From JACKII01 sp965202745 (lineage in GTDB: Bacteria > Pseudomonadota > Alphaproteobacteria > Bin95), in NCBI GenBank assembly GCA_965202745.1, contig CBDBCB010000018.1, forward strand, positions 124,001 through 188,000: a stretch of 64,000 nt of DNA, in the 5' to 3' direction. Below are positions 1 through 7,609 of the stretch, piece by piece; position 1 is the stretch's first letter, and each line of letters starts with the position of its first letter. The notes beneath the pieces are model-generated. The model did not search any database. It had not been told where the DNA came from and was given only the letters and a program-made list of their open reading frames with translations. A program made the position numbers and the translations under genes.

Positions 1-446
1 ATGCGCCCAACATGAGCGTCATCGTCAACCTGATGTTCGCGCTGGCGGAGCAGGTCTCCGGCCTGCTCGGCACAGACTACGACATTGAAATCATGGAGAT
101 GCACCACAAACACAAGATCGACGCCCCCTCCGGCACGGCGGTCGGCCTCGGCCAGGCGGCGGCGCGCGGGCGCAAGGTCGCTCTGCCGGATGTGGCCCAG
201 TGGAGCCGCGAGGGCCAGACCGGTGCCCGTCGGGAAGCCGATATCGGCTTTGCCGCGCTGCGCGGCGGCGATGTTGTGGGCGAGCACACTGTCATCTTCG
301 CCGGTACGGGCGAGCGGCTGGAATTCACCCACCGCTGCACCAACCGCCAATTATTCGCCCGCGGTGCGGTGCGCGGCGCGCTCTGGAGCAATGGGCAGAA
401 ACCCGGCCTCTACTCCATGATGGACGTGCTAGGGATTAAGCTATAA
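1..446 (+). CDS. dapB: 4-hydroxy-tetrahydrodipicolinate reductase, C-terminal part
   Basis: C-terminal portion of the NAD(P)H-dependent reductase of the diaminopimelate/lysine pathway. The frame is open from the left edge (in frame from base 3, reading APNMSV), so the N-terminal Rossmann domain lies outside the window; about 147 residues are present. The substrate-binding and catalytic stretch HHKHKIDAPSGTA is clear, with the paired His, the Lys and the SGT loop, followed by SREGQTG, GFAALRGGD and GEHTVIF, all typical of DapB. The end SMMDVLGIKL matches the family C-terminus, so the 3' end looks complete. Cytoplasmic enzyme. No frameshift is visible in this portion. Confidence 0.95.
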   Translation, partial: APNMSVIVNLMFALAEQVSGLLGTDYDIEIMEMHHKHKIDAPSGTAVGLGQAAARGRKVALPDVAQWSREGQTGARREADIGFAALRGGDVVGEHTVIFAGTGERLEFTHRCTNRQLFARGAVRGALWSNGQKPGLYSMMDVLGIKL

Positions 447-490
447 GGCTTAATACTTCTTAATACTTAGCGACAGGCGGGCGGCTGGGA

Positions 491-1355
491 TTACTCAGCC
501 GCCGCAGCAATGCCGGGGGTCTGTGCCACGAAGAACTGCGCCACTGCCTCATGTGTCCTGAGGGCGTCGCGTTCATCCGGGCCTATGTCCTTGATCTCTA
601 TCTGACCGCCCGCTTTCCGGTAGTTGACAACGAAGCGCTCCGGCTCATTGGCGTCGATCGGTGAGTCCGGATCGTGGTAATCGTGCATGAAATCCGGCCG
701 TCTCTGTATCCAAAGCGTCGGCGGCAGAGAGACCTTTTCCCCTTCTCCAGCATCAGCATGGGGTTGCCGTCGATCATGTTGGCGTCATTCTGCCAAAAGC
801 TCGACTGCCGCTCAGCAATGCCCTGGTATTGCTCCGGACAAGTGCCTGCCGCCATGTGGCGCTGCAAATGATGCAGGTGCGACAGCGGATTGATCACCGG
901 CCAGGTCATGCAGAGGCATCAACCGCCGCCGATCCTTCCGGCAGCGGAAGCGCCGAATAGCGCGGATCGGCCGGCCGCATCGCTGACAGCATGGCCAGAT
1001 GCCCACCGCTTGACTGCCCGGTCATGCTGACCCAGTCAAGCCGCGTGCCCAGCATGGAGGCGTTCGCCTTCACCCAGCGCACCGCATAGTTGATGTCCTG
1101 CAACGCACTCGGATAGCCATCCCCGGCCTGCCGGAAATCGATGGCGATCGCGATGACGCCATGGCGCGCCAGCACCGCGTCCCGCGCGTCGCACTCATCC
1201 AGCGAGCCCTTGCTCCACGCACCGCCATGCAGATCGATCACTGCGGGTGACGGTCCCGTCACCTCCGGCCGCCAAATACGCATCCCCAGCGCGCGGTCGC
1301 CATGCTTCAGGTAAACACGGTCTTCAGTCGTAAATGCGAAGTTGGCAGGCATCAT
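491..1355 (-). pseudogene. alpha/beta hydrolase (HSL-type esterase), two frameshifts
   Basis: Esterase-like gene in three consecutive frames. The N-terminal frame (1355-906) carries the oxyanion motif HGGAW and the nucleophile elbow GQSSGG. It stops shortly after DAS, and the protein continues in another frame from about 909 with WPVINPLS, as expected for the family. A second shift lies in the run of four G and four A (on the coding strand) at about 733-744. After it the C-terminal frame reads LPPTLWIQ and on to a stop at 491. Corrected length is about 285 residues, normal for the family. Both lesions are single-base indels, one in a homopolymer, so sequencing error is possible; otherwise it is a recent pseudogene. 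Substrate cannot be predicted. Confidence 0.8.
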
Positions 1356-1361
1356 CAGCTC

Positions 1362-1850
1362 CTATCCGGGCCGCGGAAATGTCCGGGCCTCGCGTAAGGC
1401 ATTGCGCAGCGTCTCGGCAAACTCGACCCGCTCTTCCGGCGGCAGAAATTTGCCCAGGGTCAACGACCACCGGCCGCTGGCGATCTCCAGACGGCAATCA
1501 TGCTCCTCCGGCCGGTGCAGTTTCACCCGCGCCCAGGCAGGCTCAAAGCTCCAGACTTTCTGTCTGCCGTCGGGCTGCACGCGCCGCACGGTCAATTGCT
1601 GGCGCGTCACCCGCACCACCTCGCACAACCGCGCGCTGCGATAGTTGATGCGGAAGGCAAAATAGAACAACAGCACGTCAACGCCGAAGAACCCCAGCAC
1701 CGGCCACGCGCCCATGGAGGCGAAAATCAAGCCGGTGGCGAAGCTCGCCAAACCAAAGGCGGCGAACAACACCATAAAGGCCCGCGGCGCCAACGAACGA
1801 TACGGATACAGCACGGCGTCGAACAGAAAGGGTGAAGCAGTCGTTTGCAT
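1362..1850 (-). CDS. DUF2244 family membrane protein
   Basis: Small integral membrane protein of 162 residues resembling the DUF2244 family, which has no known function. The start chosen is the ATG at 1850 (MQTTASPFLF); the frame is open further upstream but only because it runs into the neighbouring insertion sequence. The N-terminal part holds two adjacent hydrophobic helices (about residues 23-62) after a PYRSL motif. A cytoplasmic-looking C-terminal half follows, with LTVRR and a basic tail. The right end of an IS256-type element lies only about 8 bp before the start codon, so the native ribosome-binding site and promoter are probably lost or replaced. The transposase gene is co-directional. 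Confidence 0.7.
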   Translation of the reverse strand: MQTTASPFLFDAVLYPYRSLAPRAFMVLFAAFGLASFATGLIFASMGAWPVLGFFGVDVLLFYFAFRINYRSARLCEVVRVTRQQLTVRRVQPDGRQKVWSFEPAWARVKLHRPEEHDCRLEIASGRWSLTLGKFLPPEERVEFAETLRNALREARTFPRPG

Positions 1851-1858
1851 AACCGGAA

Positions 1859-3230
1859 GAGCTATGGCGAAAGTTGGTGACGGCTTGATCAGGCGGCGTT
1901 TTGCATTTGTTTGATCCCGTCGATGAATGCAATGCCCTGGATTATCCCAGGCATGCGATTTGCGCCGTCGCGCTTTCGCCATTTGCCCTGCGCTGACATC
2001 AGGAGCCTGACCGCCATGGCGAGGGCGGTCTTTCGGCTCAGACAGCCTTTGGTTTTACCTGTCCGGTGACACACCGTCGCGAAGGCGCTTTCGATGGGAT
2101 GGGTGGTTCTGATGTGTTTCCACTGTTCTGCCGGGAAATCATAGAAGGCCAGCAGCACGTCACGGTCTTTGATCCATTTGGCTACCGCTTGTTCGTCTTT
2201 CACGCCGTAGGTCTCGATGAAGAAATCGCAGGCCGCCATGGCTTCGGCCTTCGTCTCTGCCTGCCAGATGTCGTGCAGGGGGCCTTTGGCTTTCGCTTGC
2301 ACCGATTGGGGCATTGCCTTCAGCCCATTGCCGGTTTTATGGAACCAGCAGCGCTGTTCTGCGGTCGCGCCGAAGACCGCGCGAAGGGCGGCCCAGAAGC
2401 CCAGTGCACCGTCGCCTACCGCGAGATCGGGCGCGTGATTGAGGCCGCGCCGCTTGAGGTCGAGCAGGAGCGCGCGCCAGCTTTGGGTCCTTTCGCGATA
2501 GCCGTCGATCAGCCCCAGTATCTCCTTTCGGCCCCATTCATCCGCGCCGATCAGCACCAGAACACATTGCTTTTCTTCCATCCTTGGCTGGAAATAGACG
2601 CCATCCGCCCAGACATAGACGATGCGCCGGGCGCTGAGATCGCGCTTCTGCCAGCGGTCGTACTCCTCCCACCAATCGGACTTCAGCCGCGAGATGGTGG
2701 GGGACGACAGGCCCGCCGCGTTCGGCCCGAGCAGCGCGGCCAAGGCCGCCTGAAAATCGCCCGTGGAAATGCCGTTGAGGGAAAGCCAGGGCAGCAAGTC
2801 CTCGACGGACTTCGCCTTGCGCAGATACGGTGGCAGGATCGAAGAAGAGAACCGACCCTTCTCAGCCTGCCGATCACGATCCCGCCCGCGTGGCCCTTTC
2901 ACGGGCACTGGGCCAATCCCGGTCATTCCCTCTCGTTCTGGCAGGTGAGCGTGACGAACGACCCGCGCGGGCCCCTCGGGCGTCGTCTCATTGGAAAATG
3001 GCGCAAGCCATGCGCTCCACTCAGCTTCAAGCGCTTGCTCGATCAACTGCCGCGCCCCGGAACGGATCAAATCCGTCAGCGGATCGGCGGAAAATCCCTT
3101 GGGATGGGGCAACGCGGTGATGGTATCTCTCGTCATGGGGCATAGCCTTTTCTCAGCGAGAATTGCGGCGCGGGAACAACGCCATGATATGCCGCACCTC
3201 AGGACAATCACCAACTGTCAGCTGTTTCTC
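1859..3230 (-). mobile_element. IS256-family insertion sequence, copy 1 (complete)
   Basis: About 1.37 kb element with one transposase gene. Ends were set by imperfect terminal inverted repeats of about 23 bp sharing AGTTGGTGA near the inner edge: right end 1859-1880, left end 3208-3230. The right end also matches the right end of copy 2 at 12712, apart from one base missing here. No convincing 8-9 bp target duplication flanks it, so the insertion is old or has been involved in rearrangement. It lies between a DUF2244 gene and a degraded lipoprotein gene. Confidence 0.8.
1889..3136 (-). CDS. IS256-family (Mutator-type) transposase
   Basis: Complete DDE transposase of 415 residues, the usual size for IS256 family enzymes. 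Start chosen at ATG 3136 (MTRDTITALPHP); the frame is open a little further upstream, but that extension crosses the element end region. Catalytic residues can be placed: first Asp in VWADGVYF, second Asp in LAVGDGALGFW, Glu in HPIESAFATV, with the family signature around RCWFHKTGN. Differs from the copy at 12743-13944 by only a few bases over the shared part. It should be able to mobilise its own element and possibly the 5'-truncated copy if that retained an end. Confidence 0.95.
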   Translation of the reverse strand: MTRDTITALPHPKGFSADPLTDLIRSGARQLIEQALEAEWSAWLAPFSNETTPEGPARVVRHAHLPEREGMTGIGPVPVKGPRGRDRDRQAEKGRFSSSILPPYLRKAKSVEDLLPWLSLNGISTGDFQAALAALLGPNAAGLSSPTISRLKSDWWEEYDRWQKRDLSARRIVYVWADGVYFQPRMEEKQCVLVLIGADEWGRKEILGLIDGYRERTQSWRALLLDLKRRGLNHAPDLAVGDGALGFWAALRAVFGATAEQRCWFHKTGNGLKAMPQSVQAKAKGPLHDIWQAETKAEAMAACDFFIETYGVKDEQAVAKWIKDRDVLLAFYDFPAEQWKHIRTTHPIESAFATVCHRTGKTKGCLSRKTALAMAVRLLMSAQGKWRKRDGANRMPGIIQGIAFIDGIKQMQNAA

Positions 3231-3257
3231 CCTTTCTCTCGGACCATCCCCGCTATG

Positions 3258-3908
3258 CTATTTCTTCGTGATGTAGTTTTTATAGACCGGGTGGCTGGCC
3301 ATATAAGAATTGAGCTTCTCTGTTAGGCATTGATCGACCGCAGGTTCTTTGGGGCGGACTTCCAATATGGGAGGTATTTAGCTTCTGTATTTATAGCGTG
3401 TGATCTTCTCGACCTTGCAGGCTCGGGCAGCGCAAATTGCGGTGTCACGTGCTGCCACCTCAATCGCTGTGCGAGCATTGGGTATACGCTCTTCGCCCAT
3501 GACCGGTGTGGTTTGCTCTGGGCAGTGGGTCGGTGGCTTTTCGATGACCTGAGACAGCGGTGGCGTGTAAAATTTTTTCGAATTGTTGCTGCTCGCTCTA
3601 CCCATATACTGGTAATATTTCGGCCATATAAACTTCCCCAGGCCTTGTTCGTTGTGGTCGACAAAGTACCAAATACTTGGCGGGTTCGAGCCCCGGTAGT
3701 GGAAGTCGGCCAGCTCATTCATCCGGCAGGCGCGAATGGCGCAGATGGACGCCGCCCGAACCTGTTCTTCGCGCGCATTCGACGGCTTGGAGATATTCTC
3801 CTCGCCCGGCACGGAACTGGTCAGTTCCGAACACATATCCGGCGGCGGCACGGTCTTGCAGGCGGAGAGCGCGGCCAGCGCCGCGATGATGATCAGGATC
3901 TGTTTCAT
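3258..3908 (-). pseudogene. secreted lipoprotein of unknown function, in-frame stop
   Basis: Starts at ATG 3908 with a lipoprotein signal peptide (MKQILIIIAALAALSAC; lipobox LSAC), so the product would be lipid-anchored after export. The open frame ends at TAA 3380-3378 after 176 residues. The same frame continues beyond it for 39 sense codons with protein-like sequence (EKLNSYMASHPVYKNY) to TAG 3260-3258, suggesting one longer gene of about 216 residues hit by a nonsense mutation. Two copies of a roughly 30-residue module are visible, around ASICAIRACR and DTAICAARACK, each ending in YRG/YRS. No family recognised. An alternative is that the first stop is the true end. Confidence 0.55.
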
Positions 3909-3945
3909 AAAAGCCCCCAACGCTTTTTAATGACGTTTGCCTGTA

Positions 3946-3985
3946 TAGAGCCTCGCCTGATCCAAATCGATGAGGCGAGGCTCTA
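3946..3985. repeat. intergenic inverted repeat, 13-bp perfect stem
   Basis: Perfect 13-bp arms TAGAGCCTCGCCT / AGGCGAGGCTCTA around a 14-nt spacer, between the lipoprotein gene and the end of the SDR gene. No T-run follows on either strand, so it is not a classic intrinsic terminator, although it could stabilise the SDR transcript 3' end. The outer TAGAG/CTCTA edges resemble the dispersed repeats at 11855, 46641 and 47711. Confidence 0.6.
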
Positions 3986-3998
3986 GGTAGCTGGTAAC

Positions 3999-4793
3999 CT
4001 ACTGTGCTGTGATGCCGCCATCAACCACCAGCGCGGAGCCGGTCATAAAGCCCGCATCGTCGCTGGCGAGGAAGATGATGCCGTTGGCGATATCCTCCGC
4101 CATGCCGAGGCGGCCGATGGGGTGCATCTTGGCGGAGTATTCCTTGGCGGACGCCGAGTCGTTCAGGCCTTGCTTCTGCGCGCGGGAGACGAAAGTCTGT
4201 GCGCCCATGTCCGTGTCGATCACGCCCGGATGGATGGAGTTGCAGCGGATGCGCTGGCCCTTGCGGGAGAAGAACAGGGCGGTGGACTTGGTGAACAGGT
4301 TCACGCCGCCCTTGGTCATCGAATAGAGCGGGTCAAGCTGCGAGCCCACCAGGCCGGCGATGGAGGAGGTGTTGACGATGGCCGAGCCGTGCGGGCTGTC
4401 GGCACCGCGGGCGGCCAGTGCGTCAGCGCAGAGCTTGGTGCCGAGGAAGACGCCCGTCATGTTGACGGCGACCAGCTTGTTCCAGTCGTCCAAGGTCGCC
4501 TCGTCAATGCCGAGGCCGGTGAACACGCCCGCATTGTTGCAGAGAATGTCGAGCCCGCCGAATTGACTCTCGGCGACTTCGACGGCGGCTTTCCAGTCGG
4601 CTTCCTTGGTGACGTCGAGGTGGACGTAGGCGGCGGTGCTGCCGAGGCTGGCGGCAAGCGCCTTGCCCGGCTCGTCAAGCACGTCGGCAATGACAACGCT
4701 TGCGCCCGCCTTGACCATGAGTTCGGCGGTCTTGCCGCCAATGCCGCGGGAGCCGCCGGTGATGAGGGCTACTTTGCCGGAAAGATCGTTCAT
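3999..4793 (-). CDS. short-chain dehydrogenase/reductase (classical SDR)
   Basis: 264-residue classical SDR. The cofactor motif is TGGSRGIGG near residue 13; NNAG follows, then the catalytic Ser in NTSSIAG and YSMTK with Tyr and Lys. Near the C-terminus there is the usual PGVIDTDM and a VVDGGITAQ end. The acidic residue after beta-2 (IADVLDE) suggests NAD(H) preference. It is the last gene of a minus-strand set with MaoC-like and PhyH genes. A long perfect inverted repeat separates it from MaoC. Likely a catabolic alcohol or hydroxyacyl dehydrogenase; the substrate is unknown. Confidence 0.9.
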   Translation of the reverse strand: MNDLSGKVALITGGSRGIGGKTAELMVKAGASVVIADVLDEPGKALAASLGSTAAYVHLDVTKEADWKAAVEVAESQFGGLDILCNNAGVFTGLGIDEATLDDWNKLVAVNMTGVFLGTKLCADALAARGADSPHGSAIVNTSSIAGLVGSQLDPLYSMTKGGVNLFTKSTALFFSRKGQRIRCNSIHPGVIDTDMGAQTFVSRAQKQGLNDSASAKEYSAKMHPIGRLGMAEDIANGIIFLASDDAGFMTGSALVVDGGITAQ

Positions 4794-4819
4794 GTGTGGG
4801 GTTTCCTTGATTTGCTCGG

Positions 4820-4890
4820 CTTCACCCTGAGCCTGTCGAAGGGTGCGGTTTGTGCTTGGCAGGGCACCCTTCGACAGGCTCAGGGTGAAG
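4820..4890. repeat. long perfect inverted repeat (CCTGAGCCTGTCGAAGG family)
   Basis: Two 27-bp arms (4820-4846 and 4864-4890) that are exact reverse complements, separated by 17 nt. The core CCTGAGCCTGTCGAAGG recurs in other gaps of this window (7.3 kb, 26.1 kb, and divergent forms at 36.5, 45.2, 54.4 and 56.6 kb). It lies between the MaoC stop and the SDR start inside an apparent operon, where the transcript would form a very stable hairpin that could lower downstream expression or protect the upstream mRNA. REP-like; no mobility gene is attached. Confidence 0.85.
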
Positions 4891-4906
4891 GGCTTAGAGG
4901 ATGGCG

Positions 4907-5740
4907 TTAGTATGTCACCGTCGCCACCGTGCCGAAACAGGCGGGCTTGCCCTCCGGTTTCATCAGGCTGATGCGGGAGAGGTGGCCATCTTTACGGTCG
5001 GCGGTGATGGTCAACAGGTCATCCCAGAACATCGGGCGGCGGAAGCTCACGTCCATGTCCAGGGTCCGGATGGGCCCGCCGCCATCCTGGATCAGCGGCT
5101 CCAGCATGATGTGGCTGCCCATGATGCCGGCGGCGATGGGCGCGCGGTAGCCGAACTGGCGGGCAATTTCCGGGTCGTCATGGATGCGGTTGATCTTCTC
5201 GTCCGAGAAATTGCCGACGCCGGCCTCTGTCATCTGTTTCTCGCCGATGCGGGGCAGGTCCATGAAGCCCTCGTCAGGGCTGGGGCCGGTGCGAGGTCCG
5301 CCGCCGGGGCCTTTGCGTTCTGCGTTCTGATCGGTGCGGACACTGGTCCGGCCCAGTTCCATGGCGACGGAGCCGTCGCTGCGCACGATCTCGTACTGCG
5401 CCTTGAACAGTGTGCCACGCGGGGCCGGATCGATGCCGGTGATGCGGCCGCGCATCGTGACCTCCTCACCGAGGCGGATGGGCTGGTGCACCCGGTAGGA
5501 CTGGGTCATGTGCACGCTGCCATTGATCGAAAAACCCTCGCGGTTGACGATTTTGATGGTGAGAGTTGCGAAGATGCTGGGGTCGGCGATATCGCCCCAG
5601 ACCGTCGAGTCGATACCGCAGCATTGGAGTTTCTGCGCCTGATGCTCCGGTGCGACCGAGAGCTGCCAGGGCGTGAACTCAAAGCCGGGCACCAACTCGC
5701 TTTCGGGACGGAGTGCTTTGCCGGAGGGATCAGGCATCAT
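4907..5740 (-). CDS. MaoC-like hotdog dehydratase
   Basis: 277 residues, consistent with a double-hotdog or extended MaoC-like enoyl-CoA hydratase-type protein. The C-terminal half carries the recognisable segment with ARQFGYRAPIAAGIMGSH and RPMFWDDLL, where the family places its hydratase-like pocket. The N-terminal half has a THxSVHMTQSYRVH-like hotdog strand pattern (SVHMTQSYRVHQPI). Probably hydrates or otherwise handles a CoA thioester, in line with the adjacent SDR and PhyH genes. No lesion is visible. The substrate cannot be inferred. Confidence 0.75.
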   Translation of the reverse strand: MMPDPSGKALRPESELVPGFEFTPWQLSVAPEHQAQKLQCCGIDSTVWGDIADPSIFATLTIKIVNREGFSINGSVHMTQSYRVHQPIRLGEEVTMRGRITGIDPAPRGTLFKAQYEIVRSDGSVAMELGRTSVRTDQNAERKGPGGGPRTGPSPDEGFMDLPRIGEKQMTEAGVGNFSDEKINRIHDDPEIARQFGYRAPIAAGIMGSHIMLEPLIQDGGGPIRTLDMDVSFRRPMFWDDLLTITADRKDGHLSRISLMKPEGKPACFGTVATVTY

Positions 5741-5770
5741 GGGGCGGGATTCCTCTTTCGGTATTTATTG

Positions 5771-6631
5771 CTACGCGGCCGGTTTGTCGTCGGACAGGCC
5801 CTGGACACCCCCTTTGTTGGTGCCATGCATATAGACTTGGCCCTGAACGCCAGCGATGTGTTCGTGCGGTTTCTCGAACTCGGGCTCGAACAGCTTGGCG
5901 GGGCGGGGTTCGGGCTCGAAATTGCCGAATTGGTCCTGCCCACGCACCAACGTGGCGTAGTCGATGGTGACGCGTGTCTGCTTGGCCTTTGGGGTAATGT
6001 AGCGCAGTGCCACGGCAACGCGCCGCCCATCGGACTGGTTCGCGTGGCTGGCATGCATCATGTAGAGGTGATGCAGGGAGGCCTCGCCCGGCTGCAATTC
6101 CAGGCTGACCGTTTGGCTTTCATCGATCTGCCGATCCAACGTCTGGCCGCGGGTCAAGATGTTTTTGGGGTCGGCGGAATCGTGGTGGCTGACGGTTCCG
6201 AACACGTGGCTGCCGGGCAGCATGCGAATGCAGCCATTGGCGGTGGTGGCCGGGGTTAAGGCAATCCAGACCGTCACAATATCATCCGTCGCCAGCCCCC
6301 AATGCGCCGAGTTCTGGTGCCAGGAAATGAAGCGCCCGTCGCCAGGCTCTTTGGGGTACAGATGCGTGGTCCAGATCATTAGGTCCGGCCCAAGCACGTT
6401 TTTGACCATGTCCAGGATCTGTGGCTGGCGCATCAGGTCGTTGATCCAGGGGAACAGCAGGTGACATTTGTAGCGGTGTTTGCCGTTCACGGAGCCGCCG
6501 ATACTGGCCTCGTAGGCTTCCAGTTCCGCGAGATACCCGGCCGCGGCATCGGCTGACAGCACGCGTTTCGGGAACAGCAGTCCGTCCTGCCGGAAGCGGG
6601 AGATTTCATCGGTGGTCAGGCTTTTGGGCAT
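5771..6631 (-). CDS. phytanoyl-CoA dioxygenase (PhyH) family protein
   Basis: 286 residues from ATG 6631 (MPKSLTTDEISRF). The family fold is clear: the N-terminal FRQDGLLFPKRVLS, the metal-binding turn WHQNSAHWG, and the distal HASHANQSDGRRVAVALRY, which should supply the second His and the 2-oxoglutarate-binding Arg. In most relatives the first motif is WHQD, with Asp as iron ligand; here the codon is AAC (Asn). The enzyme may therefore have altered iron chemistry or be inactive. The stop codon of the racemase-like fragment lies 38 bp upstream, suggesting the two were once one operon. Confidence 0.85.
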   Translation of the reverse strand: MPKSLTTDEISRFRQDGLLFPKRVLSADAAAGYLAELEAYEASIGGSVNGKHRYKCHLLFPWINDLMRQPQILDMVKNVLGPDLMIWTTHLYPKEPGDGRFISWHQNSAHWGLATDDIVTVWIALTPATTANGCIRMLPGSHVFGTVSHHDSADPKNILTRGQTLDRQIDESQTVSLELQPGEASLHHLYMMHASHANQSDGRRVAVALRYITPKAKQTRVTIDYATLVRGQDQFGNFEPEPRPAKLFEPEFEKPHEHIAGVQGQVYMHGTNKGGVQGLSDDKPAA

Positions 6632-6669
6632 GTGCGGCCCTCGGTCATCAGGAAGGTATTTCGCCGATA

Positions 6670-6979
6670 TTAGGCAAGAACCGTCCGCTCGACCAGCCGC
6701 CGTTCGATGGCGTCCCAGTCGTAGGCCATGCCAAAGCCGGGACCGTCCGGCACGGGCACGCAGCTGTCCTTGTCCACGCAATCCAACTGATCTGAATAAT
6801 CGTCGGCGTAGATGGGCAGGTGCCAGGCGTTCGGCGCTTTCGAGTGCACCAGGTTCACCTCGTAGAAGTTGGCGTTGCGGGTGGCGGCCATCAGGTGGCG
6901 CATGGCGGGGCCGCAGGAGTGAACCTCCACGTCGATGCCTAGCCCTTCCGCCGCCGCGGCGCGCTTCAGGCAGCCGGTG
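6670..6979 (-). pseudogene. mandelate racemase/enolase-superfamily protein, C-terminal half
   Basis: Fragment starting in mid-protein at TGCLKRAAAAEGLGIDVEVH and running to a stop at 6670. It contains AMRHLMAATRNANFYEVNLV, VPVPDGPGFG and a final YDWDAI, as in the C-terminal barrel end of mandelate racemase/muconate lactonizing enzymes. It has no start codon of its own. The missing N-terminal part is found at 15619-16223 on the plus strand, which breaks off at GGLTGC; joining the two through the shared 10-bp sequence is in frame. The gene is thus split by the inversion described separately. Confidence 0.85.
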
Positions 6980-7297
6980 CGGGAGCATTATGGCAAGCCG
7001 TTTACGCCGTTGTCGTGGTTCCGCTGCGTGGATCTGTGCAAGGCAATCGGCTCCAGCGCAACCAGCCAGCATGCCAAGGGGCAGGCCGCGGATTTCGAGG
7101 TGCCAGGCGTTGCCAATATCGATCTGGCGCGCTGGATTGATGCGAACCTGAAATACGACCAGTTGATTCTGGAATTCTGGGACCCGAACGATCCGTCGGC
7201 GGGCTGGATCCATTGCAGCTACGTCAGCCCCGAAAAGAACCGTCAGAAGCCGATGGCCTATAACGGCAAGAAATATACGCCGGGACTGCCGACCTAG
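6970..7297 (+). pseudogene. peptidase M15A (D-Ala-D-Ala carboxypeptidase-like), C-terminal part
   Basis: About 108 residues beginning QPVREHYGKPF, with zinc-site motif SQHAKGQAADFEV (H-x-x-x-x-x-x-D type) and the distal GWIHCSYV. The profile is that of small phage-type M15A peptidases of about 150 residues. The N-terminal 46 residues are absent here but present on the minus strand at 16351-16214. Joining the parts across the shared GCAGCCGGTG gives a 151-residue in-frame protein. The upstream start-like codon on this strand lies in antisense racemase sequence and is not a true start. The stop TAG is part of the CTAG end of the repeat element at 7294. Confidence 0.85.
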
Positions 7298-7468
7298 CAG
7301 GCTGCTGAAAAGCCCTGACCGCGACCTTCACCCTTCGACTGGCTCAGGGTGAAGGGGTTGGGGAAATTCTTGTTTGATTTCAACAAGCCTCAGCAAAATC
7401 CCATCATCCTGAGCCTGTCGAATGATGGCGTTTCAGCCCTGCTAAGAACTTTTCCAGCAACCTGCTAG
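7294..7468. repeat. MITE-like inverted-repeat element with CTAG ends
   Basis: A 175-bp non-coding unit bounded by 20-bp imperfect inverted repeats (7294-7313 and 7449-7468; 18 of 20 match) that start and end with CTAG. Inside are two copies of the TTCACCCTGAGCCTGTCGAA-type sequence in opposing orientation. A similar, more degraded unit is at 26036-26204. The CTAG termini suggest insertion into a 4-bp target, but there is no coding capacity. The rest of the gap to dctM (7469-7609) shows only a short GC-rich run and no gene. Confidence 0.65.
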
Positions 7469-7609
7469 GAAAGTTTCGGGTTTTGTTAAATCACCCTCTC
7501 TCCCCGTTCCCCGCTTGCGCAGGAACGCGGGGAGGCTGGGCGGTGTGCCGGTCTGAAATCAATCGAGCCGCTAGTTACCACGCGGGCGAGCGGCACTGGA
7601 CTCCGGGGC

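Noticed and set aside
1362..1982. Extended start for the DUF2244 protein at 1982
   Set aside because: The first 44 codons are antisense IS256 sequence, the same as found beside copy 2; the family-like protein begins at 1850.
2066..3145. Long open frame on the plus strand opposite the IS256 transposase (also 12920-14044)
   Set aside because: Exact antisense of a transposase with clear catalytic motifs; high-GC shadow with no family resemblance.
4122..6259. Long plus-strand frames opposite SDR, MaoC and PhyH genes
   Set aside because: Antisense shadows rich in Gly, Ala, Val and His; the minus-strand genes have unmistakable motifs.
6935..6969. Start codon on the plus strand for the M15A-like frame
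   Set aside because: These bases are antisense racemase coding sequence; homology of the peptidase begins only at the breakpoint, and its true start is at 16351.
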